28,888 nucleotides of DNA from the NCBI GenBank assembly GCA_034430255.1, contig DAOUEU010000050.1, forward strand, positions 1-28,888, read 5' to 3'. Both the position numbers and the translations under genes were made by a program. Source of the DNA: DATKYK01 sp034430255 (GTDB lineage: Bacteria; Chloroflexota; Dehalococcoidia; E44-bin15). Of the stretch, positions 7,761-15,254 are shown piece after piece. The notes under the pieces are model-generated. The model searched no databases. It worked only from the letters and a program-made list of their open reading frames with translations, and was not told the DNA's origin. Position 1 is the stretch's first letter, and each line of letters starts with the position of its first letter.

Positions 7761-8333
7761 ATGATGATAAAAGACTTAATAACAAGGAACCGAAGCTATC
7801 GCCGCTTCTATCAGGAAGTCTCCATTGAACGTGAGACACTGAGGGAACTGGTTGACCTGGCAAGACTCTCAGCATCGGCAGCCAACCTGCAACCCCTGAG
7901 ATACATCCTTTCCTGCGACCCGCAAAGGAATGCCCTGATATTTCCACACCTCGCCTGGGCACGTTATCTAAAGGGCTGGGCTGGTCCGGGCGATGGTGAA
8001 AAGCCATCGGCATACATCGTTATACTAGGAGACACAGATGTAAGCAGGACATTTGGCTGTGACCATGGTATTTCTGCTCAAAGCATACTTCTGGGCGCAA
8101 CCGAGCGTGGTCTGGGCGGCTGTATGATCGGCTCAATAAAGAGACAGAGTCTGCGGCAGGCTCTGGAGATACCGACACGCTATAAGATACTTCTTGTATT
8201 AGCCCTTGGCAAGCCCAGGGAAACGGTCGTCATCGATACAGCGAGCCCCGCTGGGGATATCCAGTACTGGCGAGATAGTAAGGGCGTTCACCACGTGCCA
8301 AAGCGCCCCTTGGACGATATCATTATTGGTTAG
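7761..8333 (+). CDS. Nitroreductase family flavoprotein
   Basis: A 190-residue FMN-binding nitroreductase-fold protein. It shows the N-terminal phosphate-binding R-N-R-S-Y-R-R-F segment (9-16), S-A-S-A-A-N-L-Q-P-L-R-Y (about 37-48), and the helix I-S-A-Q-S-I-L-L-G-A-T-E-R-G-L-G-G-C-M-I-G-S-I that lines the flavin. The family transfers hydride from NAD(P)H to nitro groups, quinones, enones or other acceptors. An AGGAG 5 bases before the ATG at 7761 is a good ribosome binding site. It ends only 29 bases from the convergent flavoprotein gene, leaving little room for a terminator. Natural acceptor unknown. Confidence 0.9.
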   Translation: MMIKDLITRNRSYRRFYQEVSIERETLRELVDLARLSASAANLQPLRYILSCDPQRNALIFPHLAWARYLKGWAGPGDGEKPSAYIVILGDTDVSRTFGCDHGISAQSILLGATERGLGGCMIGSIKRQSLRQALEIPTRYKILLVLALGKPRETVVIDTASPAGDIQYWRDSKGVHHVPKRPLDDIIIG

Positions 8334-8362
8334 ATATGTACCGGGTTTAAACAAGCTGATTC

Positions 8363-9877
8363 CTATTTTCTTAATATTTCTTCCGCGCAGGAATAACCAC
8401 CTATTATTGCACCCGAAAAACCGTGCCCCGGCATAGTCCACGCCGAAGCAAAGTAGAGATTCTCAATGGGTGATTTTTGTTGTATTCTTTTTCTTCCCGC
8501 CTGTTTCGGTATTTGAGAAAAACCATATGCTGTCCCTTCAGGATTTAGGGTGTAGCGCTTGATGGTTTTCGAAGTTCCAACCTCGTATAATTCTATCTCC
8601 TCTTTGATGCCCGGTATCAGTTTATCCAATCTCTCAATAAACACCTGTGCCACTTCTTTTTTCTTTACCCGATATTCTTCTTTGCTCAGACCCTCCCAGT
8701 CGGAAAGGTAGTCCAAAGTACATATAACACCTAGACCCTTATTTTCTGGGGCTAACTGGGAATCGATCTGGCTATAGTCGACGAAAATAAACCCCCTCTT
8801 GGACCATTCTGCCCTCGAGCCTTCTACCAGGTCCGATTGACTTGATACGTTTTCCCCCGCCACAATTGTAGAATAGTGCTTGTTCCCCATCTCTTTCGGT
8901 GGCCTCTTGAAGCACAGGTAGACTGAAATAAGTGAACAACTGATTTCTTGCTTTGCCACCACTGATGCTAACCTATCCCTCGCTTCGGATGGTGGCAACA
9001 GCTCATTTACAACGTTTGGAATAGCCGCATTTGCAACAACAAAATCGCCGAATGCTTCTTGCGTTTCCGTATCGCTGCCAGAGGTTTTTCGATATCGAAC
9101 CCCAATGGCCCTGTTATCCTTTGTGATGATCGAAGTAACAAGATGCCTCAGAAGTACTTCTCCACCACTTCTTTCAATTACTCCAGCTAAATAATCGGAG
9201 AGCTTCTGTGACCCCCCTTTAATGAAATGCCCTCCGCCGGAAAAATAGCTTCCCTGAGCCGCCGCATAAACTAACAGGGACATGGTATAAGGATTGTCAT
9301 GGTAGTAGCCCAGATTCGCTAGAAGCACCAGTTTCAGGTCTTCGTCCTGTATGATTGAGTCTAGGAATGGTCCCAATGTTGCATTCTCCCGCAAAATAAC
9401 ATTTCTAAAAAATATCGGAAAAACGGGAAGAAGAGCAATAAACTTCCATTTTTCTCTCGGCAGTCTGTTAACTTCTTTGTGGATACCCATGATAACTTTG
9501 AAGAATCTCCGAATGCCCCTTTCTTCATTAGGGAATCGTTTGACTAAGACGTCAACAGCTTTCTGATAGTCATCAGGCACCACGATGTCAACTCTGGGAT
9601 TTATGTAGCGATAAAACTCAGGAACTCTGACAAACTCAACATTGTTAAAAACGCCCAGGTCTTCAAAGATTTTAAGCTTCGGGTCATTTTTATCCAGACC
9701 GTCCATTTCATGAAGCCCAACCTCCACACTAAAATCTCTCCGTTTAAACGTAGTTGCACAACCTCCAGGGACAACGTGTTGTTCAATTAATAAAACCTTC
9801 TTCCCCTCTTTTGCAAGCTTAGCACCAGCCGTGAGACCCCCAAGCCCAGCTCCTATCACTATTGCATCAAACTTCAT
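8363..9877 (-). CDS. Phytoene-desaturase/CrtISO-like FAD-dependent oxidoreductase
   Basis: A 504-residue flavoprotein of the phytoene dehydrogenase/carotenoid isomerase/retinol saturase superfamily. The N terminus has the dinucleotide-binding motif V-I-G-A-G-L-G-G-L-T-A-G followed by L-L-I-E-Q-H and P-G-G-C-A-T-T-F. The C terminus has the family ending N-L-Y-F-A-S-A-W-T-M-P-G-H-G-F-S-G-A with G-G-Y-S-C-A-E-E. No phytoene synthase or other carotenoid gene is near, so a role in saturating or desaturating another lipid or polyene is equally possible. A GGGAGGT precedes the ATG. The gene is strikingly AT-rich: two sampled 60-base lines are about 37-38 percent G+C, while neighbouring genes look near 60 percent. 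This suggests recent acquisition. Confidence 0.85.
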   Translation of the reverse strand: MKFDAIVIGAGLGGLTAGAKLAKEGKKVLLIEQHVVPGGCATTFKRRDFSVEVGLHEMDGLDKNDPKLKIFEDLGVFNNVEFVRVPEFYRYINPRVDIVVPDDYQKAVDVLVKRFPNEERGIRRFFKVIMGIHKEVNRLPREKWKFIALLPVFPIFFRNVILRENATLGPFLDSIIQDEDLKLVLLANLGYYHDNPYTMSLLVYAAAQGSYFSGGGHFIKGGSQKLSDYLAGVIERSGGEVLLRHLVTSIITKDNRAIGVRYRKTSGSDTETQEAFGDFVVANAAIPNVVNELLPPSEARDRLASVVAKQEISCSLISVYLCFKRPPKEMGNKHYSTIVAGENVSSQSDLVEGSRAEWSKRGFIFVDYSQIDSQLAPENKGLGVICTLDYLSDWEGLSKEEYRVKKKEVAQVFIERLDKLIPGIKEEIELYEVGTSKTIKRYTLNPEGTAYGFSQIPKQAGRKRIQQKSPIENLYFASAWTMPGHGFSGAIIGGYSCAEEILRK

Positions 9878-9971
9878 GATGACCTCCCTCCGAACAAGGT
9901 TTCTAAGCAGTTTCCTCGCATGCGTCGGTTAATATATACACCGCGCTGCGAAGTACTTTGCAATAGACCGC

Positions 9972-10000
9972 TTGCGGCATTATACATATCTCGGTAGAAT
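9972..10000 (+). promoter_or_regulatory. Candidate promoter of the acyl-CoA dehydrogenase gene
   Basis: TTGCGG (9972-9977) and TAGAAT (9995-10000) are 17 bases apart, about 60 bases upstream of the ATG. The -10 box matches five of six consensus bases. It sits in the divergent 184-base gap shared with the flavoprotein gene. Confidence 0.45.
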
Positions 10001-10061
10001 ACCTCAAGCAATACGGTAAGGGATACCGGCACAAGCAAGGTGGAGTAAGGAGGAAACGGAC

Positions 10062-11297
10062 ATGATTGAAGCAATGCTAAGTGAGAGCCAGAAGAGGCTG
10101 CGTGGCGAGGCGAGGGATTTCGCCAGGGCTATACCCCGGCAATTGATACTGGATATGGATGCCGACAAGGTGAGGTATCCCAGAGAGTTCCTGGAGGAAG
10201 CAGCCGGGAGAAAGCTGCTCGGCCTCCGCTTCTCCCAGGATTACGGCGGCAGGGGGTTGAGCTGGGGAGACGAGATAATTGCCCTCGAGGAGATCGGGGC
10301 ACTGCCCCTATCCCTGGGCTGCCTCTACTCGCTGGTGAGCATCTGCGGCGAGGCTTTCCATGTCTTTGGAAGCGAGGAGCAGAACCGTAAATACCTCCAG
10401 CCCACTATTCAGGCCAGGCTTTGCTGCGCTGAGGCGCTAACCGAGCCACGCGGCGGTTCAGACTTTTTCGGCGCCACCACCATTGCCCGCAAGGACGGCA
10501 GCCACTACCTCCTAACCGGACAGAAGCGATTCGTTGTGGGCGCTGAAGGAGCGGACTACTTCCTGGTCTATGCCAGGACCAACCCGGAAGCCCCCGGTCG
10601 AGAGTCGCTCAGCCTTTTCGTGGTGGAGAAGGACATGGGTGTGGAGGTCAAGCATGTTTACGGGCTTATGGGGACACGGGGAGGCGGAACCGGGAGGATA
10701 CTGTTTCGCGATGTCAGGGTACCCCAGGAGAATATCATCGGAAGGGAAGGTCAGGGTGGAGAGATATTCTACCGCATGATGATTCCGGAGAGAATGACCA
10801 GCGCCGCCGGCATCCTGGGGATGGGGCGCAGCGCCCTGGAGATCGCTGCCCGCTACAGCGATAAGAGGAAAGCATTCGGCAGCAGGATCAGGGATTTTCA
10901 GGCGGTCAGCTTCAAGGTAGCCGATAGCGTGACCAAGCTCGATGCCGCAAGCTCGCTGGTTAACGCCGCTGCGCTCACAATCGACCAGGGGCTCAACCGC
11001 AGACTGGCACGGCGGATGGTCTCTGAGGCCAAGTCCTTCTGCACCCAGGTTGCCTGGGATGTAGTTAACGATGCCATGCAGATCATGGGCGGCATCGGCT
11101 ACACCAGTGTGTACCCCATCGAGCGCATGTTGCGCGATACCAGGCTGGCCATGATCTGGACCGGCACCAACGAGGTGATGAACCTCATCATCCAGCACGA
11201 GTACTACCGTGACCTCCTATCCCGGGGCGATGAGGGCCGGAATGTGGAGGCCGATGCCCTGGAAGCAGAGGAGTTGGAGGAAAAGGTCTACGAGTAG
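10062..11297 (+). CDS. Acyl-CoA dehydrogenase family protein with relocated catalytic Glu
   Basis: A 411-residue acyl-CoA dehydrogenase. Domains in order: N-terminal helices (about 1-120, with R-F-S-Q-D-Y-G-G-R-G), the beta domain beginning A-E-A-L-T-E-P-R-G-G-S-D-F (123-135) that contacts FAD and substrate, and the C-terminal helical domain with R-K-A-F-G-S-R-I-R-D-F-Q (269-280) and M-Q-I-M-G-G-I-G-Y-T (339-348). The place of the usual catalytic Glu (E-G-T near the C terminus) is T367 in W-T-G-T-N-E. A Glu at 243, in I-P-E-R-M, matches where isovaleryl-CoA and long-chain enzymes carry theirs. AAGGAGG precedes the ATG. It introduces a 2,3 double bond into an acyl-CoA and may feed the MaoC/thiolase set at 13541-17456. 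An acidic tail (E-A-E-E-L-E-E) follows the core. Confidence 0.93.
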   Translation: MIEAMLSESQKRLRGEARDFARAIPRQLILDMDADKVRYPREFLEEAAGRKLLGLRFSQDYGGRGLSWGDEIIALEEIGALPLSLGCLYSLVSICGEAFHVFGSEEQNRKYLQPTIQARLCCAEALTEPRGGSDFFGATTIARKDGSHYLLTGQKRFVVGAEGADYFLVYARTNPEAPGRESLSLFVVEKDMGVEVKHVYGLMGTRGGGTGRILFRDVRVPQENIIGREGQGGEIFYRMMIPERMTSAAGILGMGRSALEIAARYSDKRKAFGSRIRDFQAVSFKVADSVTKLDAASSLVNAAALTIDQGLNRRLARRMVSEAKSFCTQVAWDVVNDAMQIMGGIGYTSVYPIERMLRDTRLAMIWTGTNEVMNLIIQHEYYRDLLSRGDEGRNVEADALEAEELEEKVYE

Positions 11298-11639
11298 CTA
11301 CTGGCTCTGGCAGACTTTTAAAAATTTTTCGTGCGGTCTTCCCACCCAACCTTCGCGATTTGGAGATGCGACTATTCCAACAATGCGTTTGGACGCACAG
11401 GTGTATTGGATAACTGTTGCTGGTTCCGATAACAGTTCAGCTAATCGCTATAGCTCAACCAACTGCTTATACCCCTTGACAGTGTAGCTTGAATATGAAG
11501 AGACTGCTGAAATAGTCTCAATCAACCCCAGAGTCCCCCAATCTTGGGGGACTTTTTAAAGCTGCCCCGATGTATCGGGGAGACCCCCGACCCCGATTAT
11601 ATCGGGGCACCTCTTTTTCAGCGGTCTCGTGAAATATGC
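11298..11639. other. Convergent intergenic region holding repeat copy 2, no gene seen
   Basis: A 342-base gap between the ends of two convergent genes. The last 130 bases are repeat copy 2, whose hairpins could act as a terminator for both genes. The first 200 bases contain no recognisable gene or RNA. Confidence 0.6.
11499..11629 (+). mobile_element. MITE-like nested-palindrome repeat, copy 2
   Basis: A second copy of the element at 6877-7006, same orientation, about 91 percent identical by manual alignment (around 12 differences including a one-base insertion in the T run). The left terminal repeat AGAGACTGCTGAAA is unchanged; the right one has CAGCGGTCTC instead of CAGCAGTCTC. All three internal hairpins are kept. 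TGAA flanks the element on both sides, with the right copy displaced by one base, so a target duplication is possible but unproven. It ends 11 bases from the stop of the SDR gene. Confidence 0.75.
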
Positions 11640-12587
11640 CTATTCTTTATGATGAAAATAGGGTGATTTCTTGAGCATACTGCGGCGGTAAAAAGGGCGA
11701 AACAGCCGCACCCAGTACCTGCGGTAACCCACCATTGAAGGCATCTCACGTGCAAACTCCTCGAAGGAATGTCGCTGGTAGTTCAGCAGCCCCTGGCTTT
11801 CGGAGGTATCCATCCAGACGGTGTAGTAAGGCCTGGTACTAAAGGCCTCATAAGGAAGCATCCCGACTCCCATAGCCTCAAGCAGCGCACCGATAAAGTC
11901 CCGGTAGCATATCTGACTTCCCGGACCACTGCCGATCAGTAAGGTCTTCCCCCAAATCTCATCGCTGATGACGGCATTGGCCAGCGCCAGCCCTACATCC
12001 TGCGGATGGAGGAACTGCATGTGCGTATCCAGGCGAATATGGAACACCCAGGGCTTTAAGCTAAATGTTATCGGCGGCACCACTCCAAACCGGAAGACGG
12101 CCCAATCCAGACCGGATTCCTTAACCAACTTCTCACACTCCAGTTTATGCTGCGTATAGTGGTCGGTTGGCTCGACCTCATCATGAGCGGTGCGCGGTAG
12201 TGGGTTCTCAGGGCTTATGCTAAATACGCTGCTCGATGAAGCAAAGATGATTTTAGGCGGCATTTTAAGTGTTTTCATGGCACTTAGAATATTCTGGGTA
12301 CCACCAACGTTTATCTCACGGGCTTTTTCGGGACGCTGCTCGCTCATTGGGGGAAGAGCGAACGCCAGGTGTATAACCACATCCCGGTCATTAACCGCGG
12401 CAGCTACATTATCGGGGCTGCGCAAATCTCCCCACACTACCTCCACCCTTTCCTTGAATCCCCTGGCCTTTTCTTCAGTAACCTCAGTTTTGCGGTCAAA
12501 GCACCTCACCTGGTGACCCTGCTCCAGCATTTTTATAAGCGCGTTTGTGCCTATATTTCCAAATGCACCGGTTAAAAGCACCTTCAT
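11640..12587 (-). CDS. NAD(P)-dependent epimerase/dehydratase family protein (extended SDR)
   Basis: A 315-residue extended short-chain dehydrogenase. The cofactor motif G7-A-F-G10-N-I-G13 starts the Rossmann fold, D-R-D-V-V-I-H-L-A-F-A follows strand 4, and the active-site set is S118-S-S, Y144-T-Q-H-K148. The C-terminal 60 residues are basic and aromatic (R-Y-W-V-R-L-F-R-P-F-Y-R-R) and diverge from sugar epimerases. Family members oxidise, reduce, epimerise or dehydrate nucleotide sugars, steroids or other alcohols. A 3-beta-hydroxysteroid-dehydrogenase-like role would suit the neighbouring aldolase-like thiolases but is inference. The ATG follows the decayed molybdoenzyme relic by 6 bases, with no clean ribosome binding site of its own beyond GGAG at about 17 bases. 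Confidence 0.88.
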   Translation of the reverse strand: MKVLLTGAFGNIGTNALIKMLEQGHQVRCFDRKTEVTEEKARGFKERVEVVWGDLRSPDNVAAAVNDRDVVIHLAFALPPMSEQRPEKAREINVGGTQNILSAMKTLKMPPKIIFASSSSVFSISPENPLPRTAHDEVEPTDHYTQHKLECEKLVKESGLDWAVFRFGVVPPITFSLKPWVFHIRLDTHMQFLHPQDVGLALANAVISDEIWGKTLLIGSGPGSQICYRDFIGALLEAMGVGMLPYEAFSTRPYYTVWMDTSESQGLLNYQRHSFEEFAREMPSMVGYRRYWVRLFRPFYRRSMLKKSPYFHHKE

Positions 12588-12593
12588 CGTATT

Positions 12594-12799
12594 TCAGGCT
12601 TTCTCCACCTGCACCAGGGTTGTGTTGGAGCAGTATGCCCCTCCGGGCGAGTGCTCGTCCTTGGTGAGGTCATTGCAGCACCCCCCCTATCCACACCCTT
12701 ATCGTCTGGGTCATACCAGGCACCCTGCGGGACATCGTGCCAGTCCTTGCAGGCCACCACGCAGGTATAACAGCCGGTGCACCTGGTCTGATCGAAAAA
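12594..12799 (-). pseudogene. Relic: Fe-S subunit N-terminus joined to a molybdoenzyme C-terminus
   Basis: Read on the minus strand, 12799 to about 12735 encodes F-D-Q-T-R-C-T-G-C-Y-T-C-V-V-A-C-K-D-W-H-D. This is the first four-cysteine cluster motif of a DmsB-type 4Fe-4S subunit. It runs directly into V-P-Q-G-A-W-Y-D-P-D-D-K-G-V-D-R-G-G, and then, after a frame change at a run of seven G, into C-N-D-L-T-K-D-E-H-S-P-G-G and a stop after L-V-Q-V-E-K-A. That second part is the typical C-terminal end of a DMSO-reductase-family catalytic subunit. There is no start codon before an in-frame TAA. An internal deletion has therefore fused the two genes and a frameshift broke the product. The original order was presumably Fe-S subunit then catalytic subunit. 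Confidence 0.8.
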
Positions 12800-12819
12800 T
12801 AAGGCTTAGTTGCACTTCC

Positions 12820-13293
12820 TTATCCCTCATCCCGCTTCTTTATCTCAATTAGCTCTATCATCACACCGCCAGTGCGGTCGGTGTTCAGGTAGGCGAACGA
12901 TACTCCAACCTCAGGGTAACTATGCTGAAATACTGGCCCGATACCATCCTTAGCAAACCTGGACAGCGCTTCATCAATATCATCCACCCGGAATCGCAGA
13001 TGCTGCAACCCCTCTCCCTTTTCCCTCAGAAACTCAGTGTGGGGTGTTTCTCCCTCCAGAACCTGAATCAGCTCAATCTCGATGGGGCCTGAGCGGGCGA
13101 AGGCCAGTTTTAATCTACAGTCGCACTTCTGTCCTCGATAGGTAGCTCGCTTCATCTCAAGCTCCATAACATTAAATGGTCCCCAGCCAAAGGTCGAGCT
13201 ATAGTAATCCATTGCCCTATCCACATCCTCTACAACAATACCTATCTGCTCCACCGGCGGTAATTCTACTGTTGGTTCTTTTTGTGCTGCCAT
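12820..13293 (-). CDS. VOC/glyoxalase superfamily protein, methylmalonyl-CoA-epimerase-like
   Basis: A 157-residue protein with two beta-alpha-beta-beta-beta modules. Module 1 starts V-E-Q16-I-G-I-V-V-E-D-V-D and includes Y-Y-S-S-T-F-G-W-G-P-F; module 2 has G-L-Q-H98-L-R-F-R-V-D-D-I-D and ends M-I-E147-L-I-E. In methylmalonyl-CoA epimerase and glyoxalases the first metal ligand is the His of a D-H-I-G-I motif; here it is Q16. The other His and the final Glu are kept, and a Glu at 72 or 74 could supply the fourth. An AAAGGGG about 10 bases upstream of the ATG supports the start. It lies upstream of the SDR gene and may share its transcript. Isomerase, lyase or binding function all remain possible. 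Confidence 0.82.
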   Translation of the reverse strand: MAAQKEPTVELPPVEQIGIVVEDVDRAMDYYSSTFGWGPFNVMELEMKRATYRGQKCDCRLKLAFARSGPIEIELIQVLEGETPHTEFLREKGEGLQHLRFRVDDIDEALSRFAKDGIGPVFQHSYPEVGVSFAYLNTDRTGGVMIELIEIKKRDEG

Positions 13294-13540
13294 CTCTCTG
13301 TATCCCCTTTCTGGTATTTTTCGGTAAATACCTCTGCCTTTGCGATAGAATTGAACATCGCTCTCATGCTAATGGGTGTGCAAAGTAAACCTGGAGTCAG
13401 GTAGCACTCAATTAACACTTTATGCTACTCAATTGGAGAATGTAAAGAAAAATTGCCTCTGGACCACTATTCATAAAAGCTGTCTTTTCGGGCTATATAA
13501 TCACTGAAAGTGGCAGAATCCCTCTGCAACTGGCCTTGAG

Positions 13541-14029
13541 CTACCCTCTATCATCTCCGATAATAGTGAAATGGTCGATGTCATGAAAGTAGTCTCCGGT
13601 CCTCTCATCGCTAAATACCGCCCGCACCCGCATGCCGGCGGCAATTTTCTTTTCATCCGTCTCATCGAGGCAATGCACAATGTTGGAATCGGCACCATCA
13701 AGCCTGATATACGCCGCCGTGTACGGAATCTTCTTCGGCTCCCCTTTGGTGGTATCAATATAGGGAAAATTCGTTACGGTGAAGGCGAGCAGTGTCCCTT
13801 TGTCGCCCACCTCCATGAACTCCTCCATGGTTACGAAGCAGTCACGACACACCATACGTGGAGGCACGTAAACTTTACCGCAGCGAGGACACTTCACCCC
13901 GACTATCCGCTTGTTATCCCTTAGCTCCTTGAGGAACCTGCTGTAGTAGAAACCTGCATGATAACTGTATGGCATATCGGCAGTGCACTTTACACTGAGC
14001 GCCTCGGTTTCCATGCTCTTCCCTTCCAT
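13541..14029 (-). CDS. DUF35 Zn-ribbon/OB-fold protein, partner of the adjacent thiolase
   Basis: A 162-residue acyl-CoA-associated DUF35 protein. It has an N-terminal helix region with P-Y-S-Y-H-A-G, a rubredoxin-like zinc ribbon C47-P-R-C50 ... C61-R-D-C64 with V-Y-V-P-P-R between the pairs, and an OB-fold (about 70-160). Known DUF35 proteins bind thiolase-fold partners: BbsA with BbsB in toluene degradation, ChsH2 with the aldolase Ltp2 in steroid degradation, and the archaeal complex with acetoacetyl-CoA thiolase and HMG-CoA synthase. The gene starts 13 bases after the stop of the thiolase-fold gene, strongly suggesting a stoichiometric complex. AGGTG about 9 bases upstream supports ATG at 14029; an ATG five codons later is an alternative. 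Confidence 0.9.
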   Translation of the reverse strand: MEGKSMETEALSVKCTADMPYSYHAGFYYSRFLKELRDNKRIVGVKCPRCGKVYVPPRMVCRDCFVTMEEFMEVGDKGTLLAFTVTNFPYIDTTKGEPKKIPYTAAYIRLDGADSNIVHCLDETDEKKIAAGMRVRAVFSDERTGDYFHDIDHFTIIGDDRG

Positions 14030-14042
14030 AGCGAATTCACCT

Positions 14043-15209
14043 CTAATTCAGCTGGGGCAATGAACTGATCACCGTCACATCGGACCAGAAACACCCGCCG
14101 AAACCGGTCGCAACAGCCAGCTTCGCCCCCTCTACCTGCTTCTGCTCTGCCTTTCCCATAACCTGCAGGGCAGCTTCCCCTATCCTCAACAGCCCGGTGG
14201 CACCAATGGGATTGGTTGCCAGTACCCCGCCCGAGGGGTTTATGGGAAGCTCACCGCCCATTTCCGTCGCCCCGCTCCTTATAAGCCCCGGTCCTCCCCC
14301 CTCCTCACACAGCCCCAGCGCCTCCATCCAGCAAACTCCCGCGGTTGAAGCAGGCACGTAGAGCTCCGCCACATCAAACTGTTTGAACGGGTCAGTGACT
14401 CCCGCCATCTGATAAGCCTCCCGTGCGGCAACCTCCAGCGAGGGCAGGTTCGCCAGCCCGATTCCATCGGCCATGTGGACCAGAATATGGCAATCCCCCA
14501 CACCCAGTACCCAGGCAGGCCGGTCAACAATCTTCCTCGCCCTATCCTCGCCGGAAAATACGACAGCGCAGGCACCGTCAGTCCGGGGACACATATCGAG
14601 AAGCTTGATAGGGTAGGAAATGTACTGCGATTTCATTACCTCCTCAACGGTTATCGTCTGCCGGAGATGGGCATAGGGATTGTATCTCGCTGCATTGTTA
14701 TGGTCTCTCACCGAGACCAGCGCAGCATCCTCCTCGGTAGCGCCATACTTGCTCATGTAGGCAGTATACTGCGCCGCCAGCGGGCCAATCGCTCCGCCGG
14801 CGTACTCCCTCTCGGTGATGGGATCGAAGCAAGTGGATATGGCTGCAGTGGTGTCGGATTCGGAGTTCTGCTCCCAGCCGATAGCCAGTACCGTGTCAAA
14901 CAAGCCCGATGCCACGTGATAGAATGCAGCATGGCCTACCGCGCTACCCGTCGTACCTCCCGTGGTTACCTTCATGATCGGCTTCATACAACCACCGGAA
15001 CCATCCACACTCCACATATCCACATAGTTGATCGACTCGAAATGGTCCATGTTGCCAACCACTATTGCATCTATATCCGCTATAGTGAGCCCCGTGCTTT
15101 CCAGAGCCCTCTTAACAGCAACGCATATCAGTTCCTGACCCTTGTACTCCTTATTTCTACTTTTATGATGGGTTTGACCCACCCCCACTATTGCCACCCT
15201 GTTCTTCAT
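14043..15209 (-). CDS. SCP2-type thiolase-fold protein 1, nucleophilic Cys and GHP His both absent
   Basis: A 388-residue member of the lipid-transfer/SCP2-thiolase group. The fold is clear: V-A-I-V-G-V-G-Q-T at the N terminus, Y-M-S-K-Y-G-A-T-E-E (151-160), C-P-R-T-D-G-A-C-A-V-V-F (207-218), A-E-L-Y284, and I-N-P-S-G-G-V-L-A-T-N-P-I-G-A-T-G (323-339). In true thiolases a Cys near residue 85 forms the acyl-enzyme; here the segment is V-T-T-G-G-T-T-G-S. The catalytic His of the G-H-P motif is N333. Y284 is in the region where Ltp2-type aldolases carry a catalytic Tyr. A retro-aldolase or a structural subunit is therefore more likely than thiolytic cleavage. GGGGAG precedes the ATG. The DUF35 partner follows by 13 bases and a second paralogue lies 45 bases upstream. 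Confidence 0.88.
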   Translation of the reverse strand: MKNRVAIVGVGQTHHKSRNKEYKGQELICVAVKRALESTGLTIADIDAIVVGNMDHFESINYVDMWSVDGSGGCMKPIMKVTTGGTTGSAVGHAAFYHVASGLFDTVLAIGWEQNSESDTTAAISTCFDPITEREYAGGAIGPLAAQYTAYMSKYGATEEDAALVSVRDHNNAARYNPYAHLRQTITVEEVMKSQYISYPIKLLDMCPRTDGACAVVFSGEDRARKIVDRPAWVLGVGDCHILVHMADGIGLANLPSLEVAAREAYQMAGVTDPFKQFDVAELYVPASTAGVCWMEALGLCEEGGGPGLIRSGATEMGGELPINPSGGVLATNPIGATGLLRIGEAALQVMGKAEQKQVEGAKLAVATGFGGCFWSDVTVISSLPQLN

Positions 15210-15254
15210 GGCGCTAACGCTCCCCTAAAACGAATAGGTCACATATAATCCGAT

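Noticed and set aside
10512..11198. Long minus-strand open frame of 228 codons
   Set aside because: It lies fully inside the acyl-CoA dehydrogenase gene, whose motifs are unambiguous; the antisense product has no recognisable domain.
12547..12852. Plus-strand frame of 101 codons
   Set aside because: It is antisense to the molybdoenzyme relic and the ends of two real genes.
14475..15248. Plus-strand open frame of 257 codons
   Set aside because: It is antisense to thiolase-fold gene 1, with no ribosome binding site or family features.
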